From Pseudoclavibacter sp. AY1F1 (GTDB lineage: Bacteria > Actinomycetota > Actinomycetes > Actinomycetales > Microbacteriaceae): a DNA stretch of 64,000 bases. Numbering within the stretch: position 1 is the first letter of the stretch; each line of letters starts with the position of its first letter. A program made the position numbers and the translations under genes. The stretch is from contig NZ_PSTQ01000013.1 of the NCBI RefSeq assembly GCF_002931075.1, positions 51,017 through 115,016 of the forward strand, given 5' to 3'. Shown in pieces: positions 9,676 through 19,050 of this stretch. Under the pieces are notes generated by a model that had not been told where the DNA came from, did no database searches, and worked only from the letters and a program-made list of their open reading frames with translations.

Positions 9676-10200
9676 CGGCTTTGCTGCCCCGGCGGCGGCC
9701 GTCGCGGGCGCGAACCACTCGCTGCCGCGAATCTCGCGCATCGCGGCCTTCCGGTGCTCGGGGACAAGCGTGTCCACATAAACGACGCCCCTGAGGTGAT
9801 CCGTCTCGTGCTGCAGCATCTGCGCCATAAGACCAGAGCCCTCGAGCACGACGGGCTCGCCGTCCAGGTCGATGCCCGTGACCCGCGCGTGCTCGTACCG
9901 CGGCGTCAGGTTCCAGAGCCCTGGCACGGAGAGACAGCCCTCGTCGATCTCCCTGAGCTCGCCCCAGGTGCTCTCGAGCACGGGGTTGAGGACGTAGCCG
10001 GTCTCGCCGTCGATGTTGTAGGAGAAGGCCGCGACCCCGACGCCGATCTGCGGCGCCGCGACCCCTGCCCGACCCTCGATCGCCGTCGTGTCAAGCAGGT
10101 CGGTGACGAGGCTGCGGATGCGGTCGTCGACCACCATGATCTGCTCGACGGGCGTGCGGAGCACCGGGTCTCCGTAGTAGCGGATTGGGCGAACGGTCAC
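9649..10200 (-). CDS. def: Peptide deformylase
   Basis: Peptide deformylase is a metallo-enzyme that removes the formyl group from the N-terminal Met of new proteins. The 183 residues carry all three motifs: GVAAPQ (46-51), EGCLS (87-91, metal-binding Cys89) and HETDH (131-135, two metal His and the catalytic Glu). The C-terminal tail is Ala-rich. The GTG start at 10200 overlaps the mtr stop codon in a GTGA, suggesting translational coupling within a pyc-mtr-def unit. Confidence 0.95.
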   Translation of the reverse strand: MTVRPIRYYGDPVLRTPVEQIMVVDDRIRSLVTDLLDTTAIEGRAGVAAPQIGVGVAAFSYNIDGETGYVLNPVLESTWGELREIDEGCLSVPGLWNLTPRYEHARVTGIDLDGEPVVLEGSGLMAQMLQHETDHLRGVVYVDTLVPEHRKAAMREIRGSEWFAPATAAAGAAKPSAFGRSSR

Positions 10201-11603
10201 AGTTCCTCCTCGGCGCGCAGCAGCGCGTTCTCGACCACCTCGCTAGCCGCGGGGTGTGGCCAGTACTGGCCGCGCGCGAGGCCCCTGATGGAGTGCCCGA
10301 AACTCGCCGCGAGGACGAGGGGCTGGAGCAGGACCGCCGCATCAGGGCCCACGATGTGCGCCCCGAGGATGGTCGCGCTCCCACGCGCGATGACGAGTTT
10401 ACAGAAGCTGCGCTTGTCTTCGAGCGCCCAGCCCCAGGCAGTCGAGCCGTACTCGTGGACAACCTCGAAGGCGTCGTAGCCGAGCTGCTCCGCACGTTCC
10501 AGTGTGACCCCGAAGCTCGCGATCTGCGGCTCTGTGAAGACGACGTCGGGCACGGGCCCAAGCGTGTTCTTCATGAGGCGGCGCCCGGGCTCGACGGAGA
10601 TGTTGTGCGCGACGACCCGCGCCTCGTGGTTCGCGACGTGCTTGAGCTGGTGCTCCGAGTCGATGTCGCCGAGCGCGAAGACGCCGGGAATCTGGTGACC
10701 GTCACGGAGCACACGCTGGTAGGCGTCCACGCGCAGTCGCCCATCGTCGTGGTGGTCGAAGCCCACTTCGTAGGTGCCGAGTGTGTCGGTATTCGGGATG
10801 CGCCCGATCGCGACGAGCACGGCGTCGACCTCGATCTGCTCCCCCGCGTCCGTCGTGAGCGTCGCCACGCCACCCTCGTCGGAGAACCCGACGACGGTGG
10901 TGTTGGTCTCGACCCGCCAACGCTCGCGGGCGGCCTCCGTGAAGGTCGAAGCGACATCCGCGTCGAGGGAGGACAGCACCCGGCCGCGCACCAGCTGCGT
11001 GACCTCGGAGCCGAAGGCGTTGAACACGTGGGCGAACTCGGACGCTATCGAGCCGCCGCCGATGATCGCCAGGCGGCGAGGAGCATCCTCGACGCGCATG
11101 ATCGTGTCCGAGGTGTGCACCAACGCCGATTCGAGCGGAATGACGTCGTGCTGACGAGCCCGACTGCCAGCGGCGATCACCAGGGTGTCGGCGCTGAGGC
11201 GCCGCCCAGACGCGGTCAGCACCTCACGGTCGCCGAGCATCTCGACGCGCTCGCGCACAAGCGTCACGCGGGGGTTGCCGCTCTCGCGGTAGTGCTCCCC
11301 GCTCTCGCTGATGTGGTCGATACGACCGAAGACGCGGTCGCGCACCTCCGGCCACGACGGGCGCACGCGCACGTCGTGGACGCCGAGGCGCTCAGCATCC
11401 CGAGCGTTTCGAACCACGTCGGCGACGTGCACGAACATCTTCGTGGGAATGCACCCCACATTCAGGCAGGTCCCGCCGAAATGGGCGCCGTCGTCAACGA
11501 TCGCGGTTGTCGGCCCGCTCTCGCCTCCTGGAGGGAGGGTGTTACCTGACCCGGCCCCGATGATGAGCAGGTCGAAGTGCTCGGTGTCCGGCAGCTCAGG
11601 CAT
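10197..11603 (-). CDS. mtr: Mycothione reductase
   Basis: This FAD enzyme reduces mycothiol disulfide with NADPH, keeping the actinobacterial thiol pool reduced. The 468 residues have an N-terminal FAD-binding GAGSGN, the redox pair in GTCLNVGCIP (Cys46 and Cys51), a second Rossmann motif IGGGSIASEF and the C-terminal GQYWPHPAASEVVENAL segment with the catalytic His, characteristic of Mtr rather than glutathione or lipoamide reductases. ATG at 11603 is preferred and overlaps the pyc end by 8 bases; a TTG at 11636 is possible. Confidence 0.92.
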   Translation of the reverse strand: MPELPDTEHFDLLIIGAGSGNTLPPGGESGPTTAIVDDGAHFGGTCLNVGCIPTKMFVHVADVVRNARDAERLGVHDVRVRPSWPEVRDRVFGRIDHISESGEHYRESGNPRVTLVRERVEMLGDREVLTASGRRLSADTLVIAAGSRARQHDVIPLESALVHTSDTIMRVEDAPRRLAIIGGGSIASEFAHVFNAFGSEVTQLVRGRVLSSLDADVASTFTEAARERWRVETNTTVVGFSDEGGVATLTTDAGEQIEVDAVLVAIGRIPNTDTLGTYEVGFDHHDDGRLRVDAYQRVLRDGHQIPGVFALGDIDSEHQLKHVANHEARVVAHNISVEPGRRLMKNTLGPVPDVVFTEPQIASFGVTLERAEQLGYDAFEVVHEYGSTAWGWALEDKRSFCKLVIARGSATILGAHIVGPDAAVLLQPLVLAASFGHSIRGLARGQYWPHPAASEVVENALLRAEEEL

Positions 11604-14600
11604 CTGCACTCTCTGGTCCTGGGCGAACGACAACAAGCAGGTCTCCGTTGCCCACCTCGAGCGGCGACGAGATGGCGAGACGCTCCACGGTGCCGGCGAC
11701 GGGCGCCGTGATACCCGCCTCCATCTTCATAGCCTCGATGGTCGCGACCGTCTGCCCCTGGGCGACGCGGTCGCCGACCTCGACGCGAAGCGTCACGACA
11801 CCGGAGAACGGGGCCGCGACGTGGCCTGGGTTGCCGCTGTCCGCCTTCTCCCGTTCGATGGTGTCGACCTTGATGCTCCGGTCACGGACGAAGACTGGTC
11901 GCAGCTGCCCGTTGAGGGTGGCCATGACGGTGCGCATGCCGTCCGCGTCCGGCTCGCCGATGGCCTCGAGTCCGACGAAGAGCTGCACGCCCTTGCCGAT
12001 GTGGATGACGTGCTCCTCGCCCGGCTCGAGCCCGTACAGGTAGTCGAGGGTGTCGAGCACCGACAGGTCGCCGAAGAGGCGGACCGTGTCCTCGTAGCTC
12101 GCCGTGGGCTGCGGGAAGAGGAGCCGGTTGAGCGTGCGCCTGCGCTCGAGGCTGTCGCCCGCGAGGCCAGCCTCGTCGGCCGTGGAGAGCGGGGTGACCT
12201 CGATCTTCACGTCGCGCCCCTCGAGTACCTTGCTGCGGAACGGCTCAGGCCACCCGCCGGGCAGCTCTCCGAGCTCTCCCGCCATGAAGCCGATGACGGA
12301 GTCCGGGATGTCGTACTTGCCGGGGTTCTCGGCGAAGTCGACCGGGTCGGCGCCAACAGCCACGAGGTGCAGCGCGAGATCGCCGACGACCTTCGACGAC
12401 GGCGTCACCTTGGGGATGCGGCCGAGGATCTTGTCCGCTGCGTCGTACATGTCCTCGATGCGCTCGAACTGGTCGGCGAGCCCGAGAGCGATCGCCTGCT
12501 GGCGGAGGTTCGACAGCTGGCCGCCCGGGATCTCGTGCTTGTACACACGACCCGTCGGGCCGGGCAGGCCGGACTCGAAGGGGCGGTAGACCAGGCGGAC
12601 AGCTTCCCAGTACGGCTCGAGGTCGGTGACGTTCGTGAGGCTTATGCCCGTGTCCCGCTCGGTGTGCTCGAGGGACGCGACAAGCGCCGAAAGACTGGCC
12701 TGGCTCGTCGTTCCCGACATGGGAGCGCTCGCCACGTCGACGGCGTCGACGCCCGCCTCGCTCGCGGCGAGGAGCGTGGCGAGCTGTCCGCCTGCCGTGT
12801 CGTGCGTGTGCAGGTGCACCGGCAGGTCGAAGCGGTCCCGCAGGGCCGTCACGAGCTTCGAGGCAGCCTGCGGGCGCAGGAGCCCCGCCATGTCCTTGAT
12901 GGCGATGATGTGCGCGCCGGCGTCGACGATCTGCTCTGCCAGACGCAGGTAGTAGTCGAGCGTGTAGAAGGGTTCGTCCGGGTCGGCAAGGTTGCCCGTG
13001 TAGCAGAGCGCGACCTCGGCGATCGAGGTTCCAGTCTCGAGGACCGCGTCGATAGCCGGCCGCATCTGCGACACGTCGTTGAGCGCGTCGAAGATCCGGA
13101 AGATGTCGACACCCGTGGCCGTGGCCTCGTGCACGAACGCCTTGGTCACGGCCTCCGGGTACGGCGTGTAGCCGACCGTGTTGCGACCGCGGAGCAGCAT
13201 CTGGAGCGGGATGTTCGGCACGGCCTCGCGGAGGCTCGCGAGACGCTCCCACGGCTCCTCCCCGAGGAAGCGGAGCGCGACGTCGTACGTCGCGCCGCCC
13301 CAGGCCTCGATGGAGAGCAGCTCCGGCGTGAGCCTGGCGAGGTACGGCGCCGCCGTGACGAGGTCGCGGGTCCGCACCCGGGTGGCGAGAAGCGACTGGT
13401 GGGCGTCGCGGAAGGTCGTGTCGGTGACGGCGAGGCGTCGCTCCGAGCGCAGCTTGGCGGCGAACGCCACCGGGCCGAGGTCGAGGAGCTCCTGCCGACG
13501 ACCGGCAGGCAGCGGCAGCGCGCTGTCGAGGGCCGGTAGCTTGGTGCGTGGCTCGACGGACGTGGGCCTGGCGCCGTGGGGCGCGTTGACCGTGACGTCG
13601 GCGAGCCAGTTGATGATCTTCGTGCCCCGGTCGCCGGGGCGACGGTACTCGAGCAGGCCCGGGCGCTTCTCGATGAAATCGGTGGCGACGTCGCCGCGCT
13701 GGAAATCTGGGTCGTCGAGGACACCGAGGAGGAACGGGATGTTCGTGGCGACGCCGCGGATGCGGAACTCCGAGAGCGCACGGCGGGCGCGCCGAACCGC
13801 GGCGGGAAAGTCACGGCCGCGGGCCGTGAGCTTCATCAGCATCGAGTCGAAGTGCGGCAGCACCTCGGCGCCGGTCGCGATCGTGCCGCCATCGATGCGG
13901 ATGCCGGAGCCGCCCGCGGAGCGGTAGGTCGTGATCACGCCGGTGTCCGGACGGAATCCCTGCGAAGGATCCTCAGTGGTGATGCGGCACTGCAGTGCGA
14001 AGCCGTGCAACGCCAGCTGGTGCTGCTCGAGGCCCATATCGTCGAGGCGCTCGCCGGAGGCGACCCGCATCTGTGCCTGCACGAGGTCGACGTCGGTGAC
14101 CTCCTCGGTGACCGTGTGCTCGACCTGGATGCGCGGGTTCATCTCGATGAAAACGTGCTGACCGGCCCGAGGGCCCGCCGTGTCGAGGAGGAACTCGACG
14201 GTGCCCGCGTTGACGTAGTCGATTGACTTCGCGAAGGCCACCGCGTCGGCGTAGAGCTTGTCCCTGACCTCTTGCGACAGGTTGGGTGCCGGGGCGATCT
14301 CGACGACCTTCTGGTGGCGACGCTGCACGCTGCAGTCCCGCTCGAACAGGTGCACGACGTTGCCGTGCTCGTCAGCAAGGATCTGCACCTCGATGTGGCG
14401 AGGGCGAAGGACCGCCTGCTCGACGAACATGATTGCGTCACCGAAAGCGCTGTCCGCCTCCTTCATGGCCGCCTCGAGCGCCTCGCGCAGGTCCTCCGGA
14501 CGCTCGACGCGGCGCATCCCACGCCCACCGCCGCCCGCGACTGCCTTGGCGAAGATCGGGAACCCGATCTCGTCGGCCGCGGCGCACAGCTCGTCGAGGT

Positions 14601-15018
14601 CCGTGGAGGGCTGGCTCGAGGCGAGGACGGGAACACCGGCGGCGATCGCCTGGTTCTTGGCCGTGACCTTATTGCCGGCCGATTCGAGCACGCGCGGGGG
14701 CGGCCCGATGAACGCGATTCCCGCCTCGTGGGCAGCTCGCGCGAGTTCTGGGTTCTCGCTCAGGAACCCGTAACCGGGGTAGATCGCGTCCGCTCCGGAT
14801 TCCTTTGCAACGCGCAGGATCTCTGCGACATCGAGGTACGCCCGTACGGGCTGCCCGACGGTACCGATCTGGTACGCCTCGTCAGCTTTCAGGCGGTGGA
14901 GGGAGTTGCGGTCCTCGTAGGGGTACACCGCGACCGTCCGCGCTCCGAGCTCAACTGCGGCGCGGAATGCGCGGATCGCGATCTCGCCTCGATTCGCGAC
15001 CAGGATCTTCTTGAACAC
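11596..15018 (-). CDS. pyc: Pyruvate carboxylase
   Basis: Pyruvate carboxylase is a biotin enzyme that carboxylates pyruvate to oxaloacetate for anaplerosis. The 1140-residue chain has the biotin carboxylase part (starting FKKILVANRGEIAIR, ATP-binding GGGGRGMR, catalytic EMNPRIQVEHTVTEEVT), the central HMGL-like carboxyltransferase domain (TFRDAHQSLLATR; metal site near HLHTHDT) and the biotinyl domain with EAMKMEAG (biotinylated Lys about 1098). The GTG at 15018 is chosen for GGAAGGTGG 7 bases upstream; an ATG at 15054 would add 12 unconserved residues. It heads a pyc-mtr-def run of overlapping genes. Confidence 0.97.
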   Translation of the reverse strand: MFKKILVANRGEIAIRAFRAAVELGARTVAVYPYEDRNSLHRLKADEAYQIGTVGQPVRAYLDVAEILRVAKESGADAIYPGYGFLSENPELARAAHEAGIAFIGPPPRVLESAGNKVTAKNQAIAAGVPVLASSQPSTDLDELCAAADEIGFPIFAKAVAGGGGRGMRRVERPEDLREALEAAMKEADSAFGDAIMFVEQAVLRPRHIEVQILADEHGNVVHLFERDCSVQRRHQKVVEIAPAPNLSQEVRDKLYADAVAFAKSIDYVNAGTVEFLLDTAGPRAGQHVFIEMNPRIQVEHTVTEEVTDVDLVQAQMRVASGERLDDMGLEQHQLALHGFALQCRITTEDPSQGFRPDTGVITTYRSAGGSGIRIDGGTIATGAEVLPHFDSMLMKLTARGRDFPAAVRRARRALSEFRIRGVATNIPFLLGVLDDPDFQRGDVATDFIEKRPGLLEYRRPGDRGTKIINWLADVTVNAPHGARPTSVEPRTKLPALDSALPLPAGRRQELLDLGPVAFAAKLRSERRLAVTDTTFRDAHQSLLATRVRTRDLVTAAPYLARLTPELLSIEAWGGATYDVALRFLGEEPWERLASLREAVPNIPLQMLLRGRNTVGYTPYPEAVTKAFVHEATATGVDIFRIFDALNDVSQMRPAIDAVLETGTSIAEVALCYTGNLADPDEPFYTLDYYLRLAEQIVDAGAHIIAIKDMAGLLRPQAASKLVTALRDRFDLPVHLHTHDTAGGQLATLLAASEAGVDAVDVASAPMSGTTSQASLSALVASLEHTERDTGISLTNVTDLEPYWEAVRLVYRPFESGLPGPTGRVYKHEIPGGQLSNLRQQAIALGLADQFERIEDMYDAADKILGRIPKVTPSSKVVGDLALHLVAVGADPVDFAENPGKYDIPDSVIGFMAGELGELPGGWPEPFRSKVLEGRDVKIEVTPLSTADEAGLAGDSLERRRTLNRLLFPQPTASYEDTVRLFGDLSVLDTLDYLYGLEPGEEHVIHIGKGVQLFVGLEAIGEPDADGMRTVMATLNGQLRPVFVRDRSIKVDTIEREKADSGNPGHVAAPFSGVVTLRVEVGDRVAQGQTVATIEAMKMEAGITAPVAGTVERLAISSPLEVGNGDLLVVVRPGPESADA

Positions 15019-15083
15019 CGGTGTTCCACCTTCCGACAACAACGACAGGGGCATGCAGCAACGTGACGCCAGCCTAGTGAATG

Positions 15084-15089
15084 TAGCCT
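15084..15089 (+). promoter_or_regulatory. -10 box of a leaderless start (parA-like gene)
   Basis: TAGCCT ends 6 bases before the GTG start at 15096. It lies in the 77-base gap to the divergent pyc start. Confidence 0.6.
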
Positions 15090-15095
15090 GGGCTG

Positions 15096-15959
15096 GTGTT
15101 CGTCCTCAGCATCAGTTCTCTCAAGGGCGGCGTCGGCAAGACCACGGTGACCCTTGGCCTCGCTTCCGCCGCGTGGGCCCGCGGGCTCAGAACCCTCGTC
15201 GTCGACCTGGATCCCCAGTCCGACGTGTCCACAGGGCTTGACGCGCGCGCGCAGGACGGGGCGACCATCGCCGACGTCCTGCGCTCCCCCAAGCCGAGCA
15301 CCGTCAGGGCTGCTATCGCTCGCTCCTCGTGGGGCGAGGGAAGCCACGGCGTGATCGACCTGATGGTCGGCAGCCCCGCCGCGCTGAGCTTCGACACCCC
15401 GAACCCATCGATCCGTGAGATCTGGCGATTGGAAGAGGCGCTGGCCGTCGTCGAAGCCGACTACGACCTCGTGCTCATCGACTGCCCACCATCGCTCAAC
15501 GCGCTCACGAGGACCGCCTGGGCGGCGTCCGACCGCGTCGCGGTCGTCACCGAGCCCGGGCTCTTCTCGGTCGCCGCCGCTGACCGCGCGCTCCGTGCCG
15601 TCGACGAGATCAGGCGCGAGCTCTCGCCGAGGCTCCAGCCGCTCGGCATCATCGTCAACCGCGCGAAGCACCAGTCGATCGAGCACCAGTTCCGGCTCGG
15701 CGAGCTCCGCGACATGTTCGGCCCGCTCGTGCTCTCGCCGGCGCTGCCGGAGCGTACGTCGCTGCAGCAGGCCCAGGGCGCCGCGAAGCCGGTGCACCTC
15801 TGGCCCGGCAGCTCCGCCGAGGAGATGGCGGCGAGCTTCGACACGATCCTCGAGCGCATCATGCGCGCTGGCCGACTCGGCCCCTATACCGAGACCGGCG
15901 ACGCAGACGAAGAAGCCCCGGTGACGCGTGAGCGTCAGCGGGGCCGATCGACGAAGTAG
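15096..15959 (+). CDS. ParA family ATPase (orphan)
   Basis: This 287-residue ParA/Soj-type ATPase has the deviant Walker A KGGVGKTT (10-17, signature Lys10), Walker A' DLDPQSD and Walker B LIDCPPS. No parB partner or parS-like site is visible nearby, and the chromosomal parA normally sits at the origin with parB. This looks like the second, orphan ParA often found beside the MerR/FtsR/FHA genes of actinobacteria. A role in positioning of envelope or division proteins is possible but not shown. Its stop codon abuts the stop of the convergent MerR gene with no spacer. Confidence 0.85.
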   Translation: MFVLSISSLKGGVGKTTVTLGLASAAWARGLRTLVVDLDPQSDVSTGLDARAQDGATIADVLRSPKPSTVRAAIARSSWGEGSHGVIDLMVGSPAALSFDTPNPSIREIWRLEEALAVVEADYDLVLIDCPPSLNALTRTAWAASDRVAVVTEPGLFSVAAADRALRAVDEIRRELSPRLQPLGIIVNRAKHQSIEHQFRLGELRDMFGPLVLSPALPERTSLQQAQGAAKPVHLWPGSSAEEMAASFDTILERIMRAGRLGPYTETGDADEEAPVTRERQRGRSTK

Positions 15960-16502
<543 letters not shown>

Positions 16503-16595
16503 GCCTGCACCTTTCACACGTTTTCGAACGGCCAGCGCCCAGCTGTGCTGGGGCGGAAGCATTTAGGTAGAAGCACTTTGGCTTACCACAAGGGA

Positions 16596-16609
16596 ACTTG
16601 AGGTAAGTC
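16596..16609. promoter_or_regulatory. Degenerate copy of the ACTTGAGGT operator-like motif
   Basis: ACTTGAGGTAAGT at 16596-16608 repeats the first nine bases of the palindrome at 16760-16778 and then matches its other half after a two-base deletion. It lies 94 bases upstream of the MerR start. Confidence 0.35.
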
Positions 16610-16759
16610 CCGAGCCGTCTTGGTCGATTCTATTGGAGCGCATGCGACTCGGCCACTTCCGAACGACAACGATGTGGTCCCGACCCTGACTCGCCCCGAA
16701 TTTCGGGCATCCTGGGGGCCCTGGCGGCGTGTCGCAACTGAGAATGCGTCGGCGCGAAT

Positions 16760-16778
16760 CCACTTGAGGTTCAAGTGG
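16760..16778. promoter_or_regulatory. Palindrome CCACTTGA-GGT-TCAAGTGG, candidate MerR-type operator
   Basis: This is a perfect 8-bp inverted repeat with a 3-base centre, between the ftsR stop (16788) and the MerR gene it probably reads into. CTTGA/TCAAG half-sites are common in operators of MerR-family proteins such as SoxR and HspR. Which regulator binds is unknown. It has no T-run, so termination is unlikely. Confidence 0.45.
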
Positions 16779-16787
16779 AGGGTGAAC

Positions 16788-17477
16788 CTATCTGCGGCCT
16801 CGAACTGCTTGACGGATGAGCGACCTGCGAACCGACTCGAGGTGCTCTGCGAGCTCATTCGCCCGCTCGAGCGTCTCGCCACCGGAGCGAGAGCGCCTCG
16901 AGCTGGTGGAAAGCGCCTGCTCGATGAGGCCGAACTCGTGGTGCGCGGCGGCACGGAACGGACGGAGGTGGCGTGGCTCGATCCCGACCTTCTCAAGCTC
17001 GACGAGCGTGCTCAGCATCGTGAGCTCGTCGTCCTGGTACCGGCTCGCCGCCGGGATGAGCCCAGCGCTCACTGCCTGCTCGAGCAATGCAGGCTTCGCC
17101 CCCGAGCGCTCGAGGAGCTGCGCGCGGTCAAGCACGGTCCCTGCAGCGAGCATCGTCTGCCGCTGCGGGGCCCTCGACCCAGGGAGCTCCGGCTCAAGGC
17201 CGCGGTCGAGTGCGTCGAAGTACTCGGCGATCACCTTGAGCGGCAGGTACAGGTCGCGCTGCATCGTGAGCACTTCGCGCAGACGAGCTACGTCACTCGC
17301 GGAGAACTTCCGGTAGCCCTTCGGCGTGCGCTCCGGATGCACGAGGTTCTTGTCCTCGAGGAAGCGGAGCTTCGAGGGGCTGAGCTCGGGGAACTCGACG
17401 TTCAGGCGCTGCAGGACCTGACCGATACTGAGCGTGCGGCCCTGTCCTCTGGGAGAAGCCGCCGCGGTAGCGGCCAC
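16788..17477 (-). CDS. ftsR: FtsR-like MerR family regulator
   Basis: This 229-residue MerR-family protein has the DNA-binding region LSIGQVLQRLNVEFPELSPS (16-35) with the recognition part KLRFLEDKNLVHPERTPKGYRKF, as in Rv1828 and Corynebacterium FtsR, an activator of ftsZ. The C-terminal half carries the effector/dimer domain with several Leu-rich helices. Adjacency to the FHA gene (2-base gap) matches the order odhI/garA-ftsR in corynebacteria and mycobacteria. The start is GTG at 17477, presumably coupled to the upstream FHA gene. Confidence 0.88.
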   Translation of the reverse strand: MAATAAASPRGQGRTLSIGQVLQRLNVEFPELSPSKLRFLEDKNLVHPERTPKGYRKFSASDVARLREVLTMQRDLYLPLKVIAEYFDALDRGLEPELPGSRAPQRQTMLAAGTVLDRAQLLERSGAKPALLEQAVSAGLIPAASRYQDDELTMLSTLVELEKVGIEPRHLRPFRAAAHHEFGLIEQALSTSSRRSRSGGETLERANELAEHLESVRRSLIRQAVRGRR

Positions 17478-17479
17478 GC

Positions 17480-17980
17480 TCAGTTCCCGGCAGACGCGGA
17501 GGTCAGGCTGGTGTCGAGGGGCGAGCTGTAGAACGTGAGGCGGAACTTACCCACCTGCACCTCTCCACCATTCGTGAGCACAGCGGAGTTGATGCGCTCA
17601 CCGTTGTAGTACGTACCGTTGAGCGAGCCGAGGTCACGCATGTGGAACTCGCGGCCGTGCCTCGTGAATTCTGCGTGGCGGCGGGAGACCGTGACGTCGT
17701 CGAGGAAGATCTCCGCGTTCGGGTGTCGTCCGGCGACCTGCAGGTCCGTGTCGAGCAGGAACCTGGCCCCGACGTTGGATCCGCGGCGCACGATCAGGAG
17801 TGCGGAGCCGGAGGGAAGTGCGCTGATGGACTCCATCTCCTCCTTCGAGACGCCGCCAGCGATGAGCGCGGCGAGTTGCGCGCTGAAATCGCCCGTAAAC
17901 GACATCGTCGAAGACTGCGTCTGCTCATCGACAACGCCGTCGCCTTCAGGGGTCCGCGCCTCAGCGTCAGAACCAGCCAT
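17480..17980 (-). CDS. garA: FHA domain phosphoswitch protein (GarA/OdhI family)
   Basis: This 166-residue protein has a C-terminal FHA domain (about 68-155: AGRHPNAEIFLDDVTVSRRH and DLGSLNGTYYNG) that binds phosphothreonine. In mycobacteria and corynebacteria the unphosphorylated form inhibits 2-oxoglutarate dehydrogenase and acts on glutamate metabolism, and phosphorylation of an N-terminal ETTSVF motif turns it off. Here the equivalent stretch reads SSTMSF (23-28), so only Thr25 remains and the first Thr is Ser24. The ATG has GAGGAGG 6 bases upstream; a TACGCT -10-like box lies further up. The PASTA kinase at 3.2 kb is a possible partner by inference. Confidence 0.9.
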   Translation of the reverse strand: MAGSDAEARTPEGDGVVDEQTQSSTMSFTGDFSAQLAALIAGGVSKEEMESISALPSGSALLIVRRGSNVGARFLLDTDLQVAGRHPNAEIFLDDVTVSRRHAEFTRHGREFHMRDLGSLNGTYYNGERINSAVLTNGGEVQVGKFRLTFYSSPLDTSLTSASAGN

Positions 17981-18150
17981 ATTTGCCTCCTCGAGTCGGT
18001 GCTCAAGCGTAGCGGAATCGGGGGTGCCCGAATTCCGGTCGGTTAACTGCACAAGCACCGCCAGCCATTGTGCGTCAGACGACTGAGTGTTGTCGAAACG
18101 AGAGCAGAAATCGTTGCGCCTTTCTCCCTCGGCGAACATTGCGCCCTCGG

Positions 18151-18156
18151 TACACT
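18151..18156 (+). promoter_or_regulatory. -10 box of a leaderless start (DUF3097 gene)
   Basis: TACACT ends 6 bases before the GTG start at 18163. Confidence 0.6.
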
Positions 18157-18162
18157 TCCTGA

Positions 18163-19050
18163 GTGCTAGACCTGTCTGCTTCCGGCGATCGCGCTGACTT
18201 CGACGACCGCTACGGCGGTGATCCCATCGCGCGGATGCGCGAACGGAAGTCCGCGCCGCTGACACGCAAGGTGCCCATGGCGAGCGGCATGTGGCTCGAG
18301 GATGCGGCTACGGGCTTCTACGGGCGTCTCGCCTCCGCCAACAAGCAGACGGTCACGCTGCAGGACTTCGACGGACAGCGCAAAGCCTTCCCAGCCGACT
18401 CGATCTTCCTGCTCGAGGACGAGGCGGTGCTCCTTGGCCCGCCTGCCGCGAAGCAGCCGTCCGGGCGCGCGCGTAGCGCCTCAGGCTCGTTCCATGTCGC
18501 CGACGCGAAGGCTCGCACGGCCAGGTCTGGACGCATCTTCGTGGAAGGCAAGCACGACGCTGAGCTCGTCGAGAAGGTGTGGGGCCACGACCTGCGCATC
18601 GACGGGGTCGTCGTCGAGTTCCTGCAGGGCGCGGATCACCTCGCCGAGGTGCTCACGGTCTTCGGGCCGAGCCCCACCCGGCGCGTCGGCGTGCTGCTTG
18701 ACCACCTCGTCAAGGGCTCGAAAGAGCAGCGCATCGCGGACGACATCACGAAACGCTTCGGCGCGTCTCACGTGCGCGTCGTCGGGCACCCGTACGTCGA
18801 CGTCTGGCAGTCCGTCAAGCCGGAGCGGCTCGGGCTCAAGGCGTGGCCGGTCATCCCCCGTGGGCAGGACTGGAAGAAGGGCATCTGCCGCGCACTCGGC
18901 TGGCCGGCGGAAGAGCAGGCGGACACCGCGAGAGCGTGGCAGCGCATCCTGGAGCGGGTCCGCGACTACCGCGACCTCGAGCCATCGCTCCTCGGGCGGG
19001 TCGAGGAGCTCATCGACTTCGTCACGGAGCCTGGCGACGCAGGTACCTGA
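18163..19050 (+). CDS. DUF3097 family protein
   Basis: This 295-residue actinobacterial protein of unknown function matches DUF3097 along its length. An N-terminal part contains a small beta-rich segment (WLEDAATGFYGRLASANKQ). The C-terminal part opens with IFVEGKHDAELVEKVWG (about 124-140), which has the Glu-Gly-x-x-Asp shape of a Toprim-like fold, and later LLDHLVKGSKEQRI, which could supply acidic metal ligands. A nucleic-acid-related role is therefore conceivable but unproven. Its last 29 bases overlap the end of the convergent phosphatidyltransferase gene. Confidence 0.85.
   Translation: MLDLSASGDRADFDDRYGGDPIARMRERKSAPLTRKVPMASGMWLEDAATGFYGRLASANKQTVTLQDFDGQRKAFPADSIFLLEDEAVLLGPPAAKQPSGRARSASGSFHVADAKARTARSGRIFVEGKHDAELVEKVWGHDLRIDGVVVEFLQGADHLAEVLTVFGPSPTRRVGVLLDHLVKGSKEQRIADDITKRFGASHVRVVGHPYVDVWQSVKPERLGLKAWPVIPRGQDWKKGICRALGWPAEEQADTARAWQRILERVRDYRDLEPSLLGRVEELIDFVTEPGDAGT

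Noticed and set aside
11311..13539. Plus-strand open frame of 742 codons opposite mtr and pyc
   Set aside because: Antisense shadow of conserved enzymes.
15096..15959. ParA as evidence of a plasmid or chromosome origin
   Set aside because: No parB, parS, dnaA or replication gene is present, and the neighbours are ordinary chromosomal genes.
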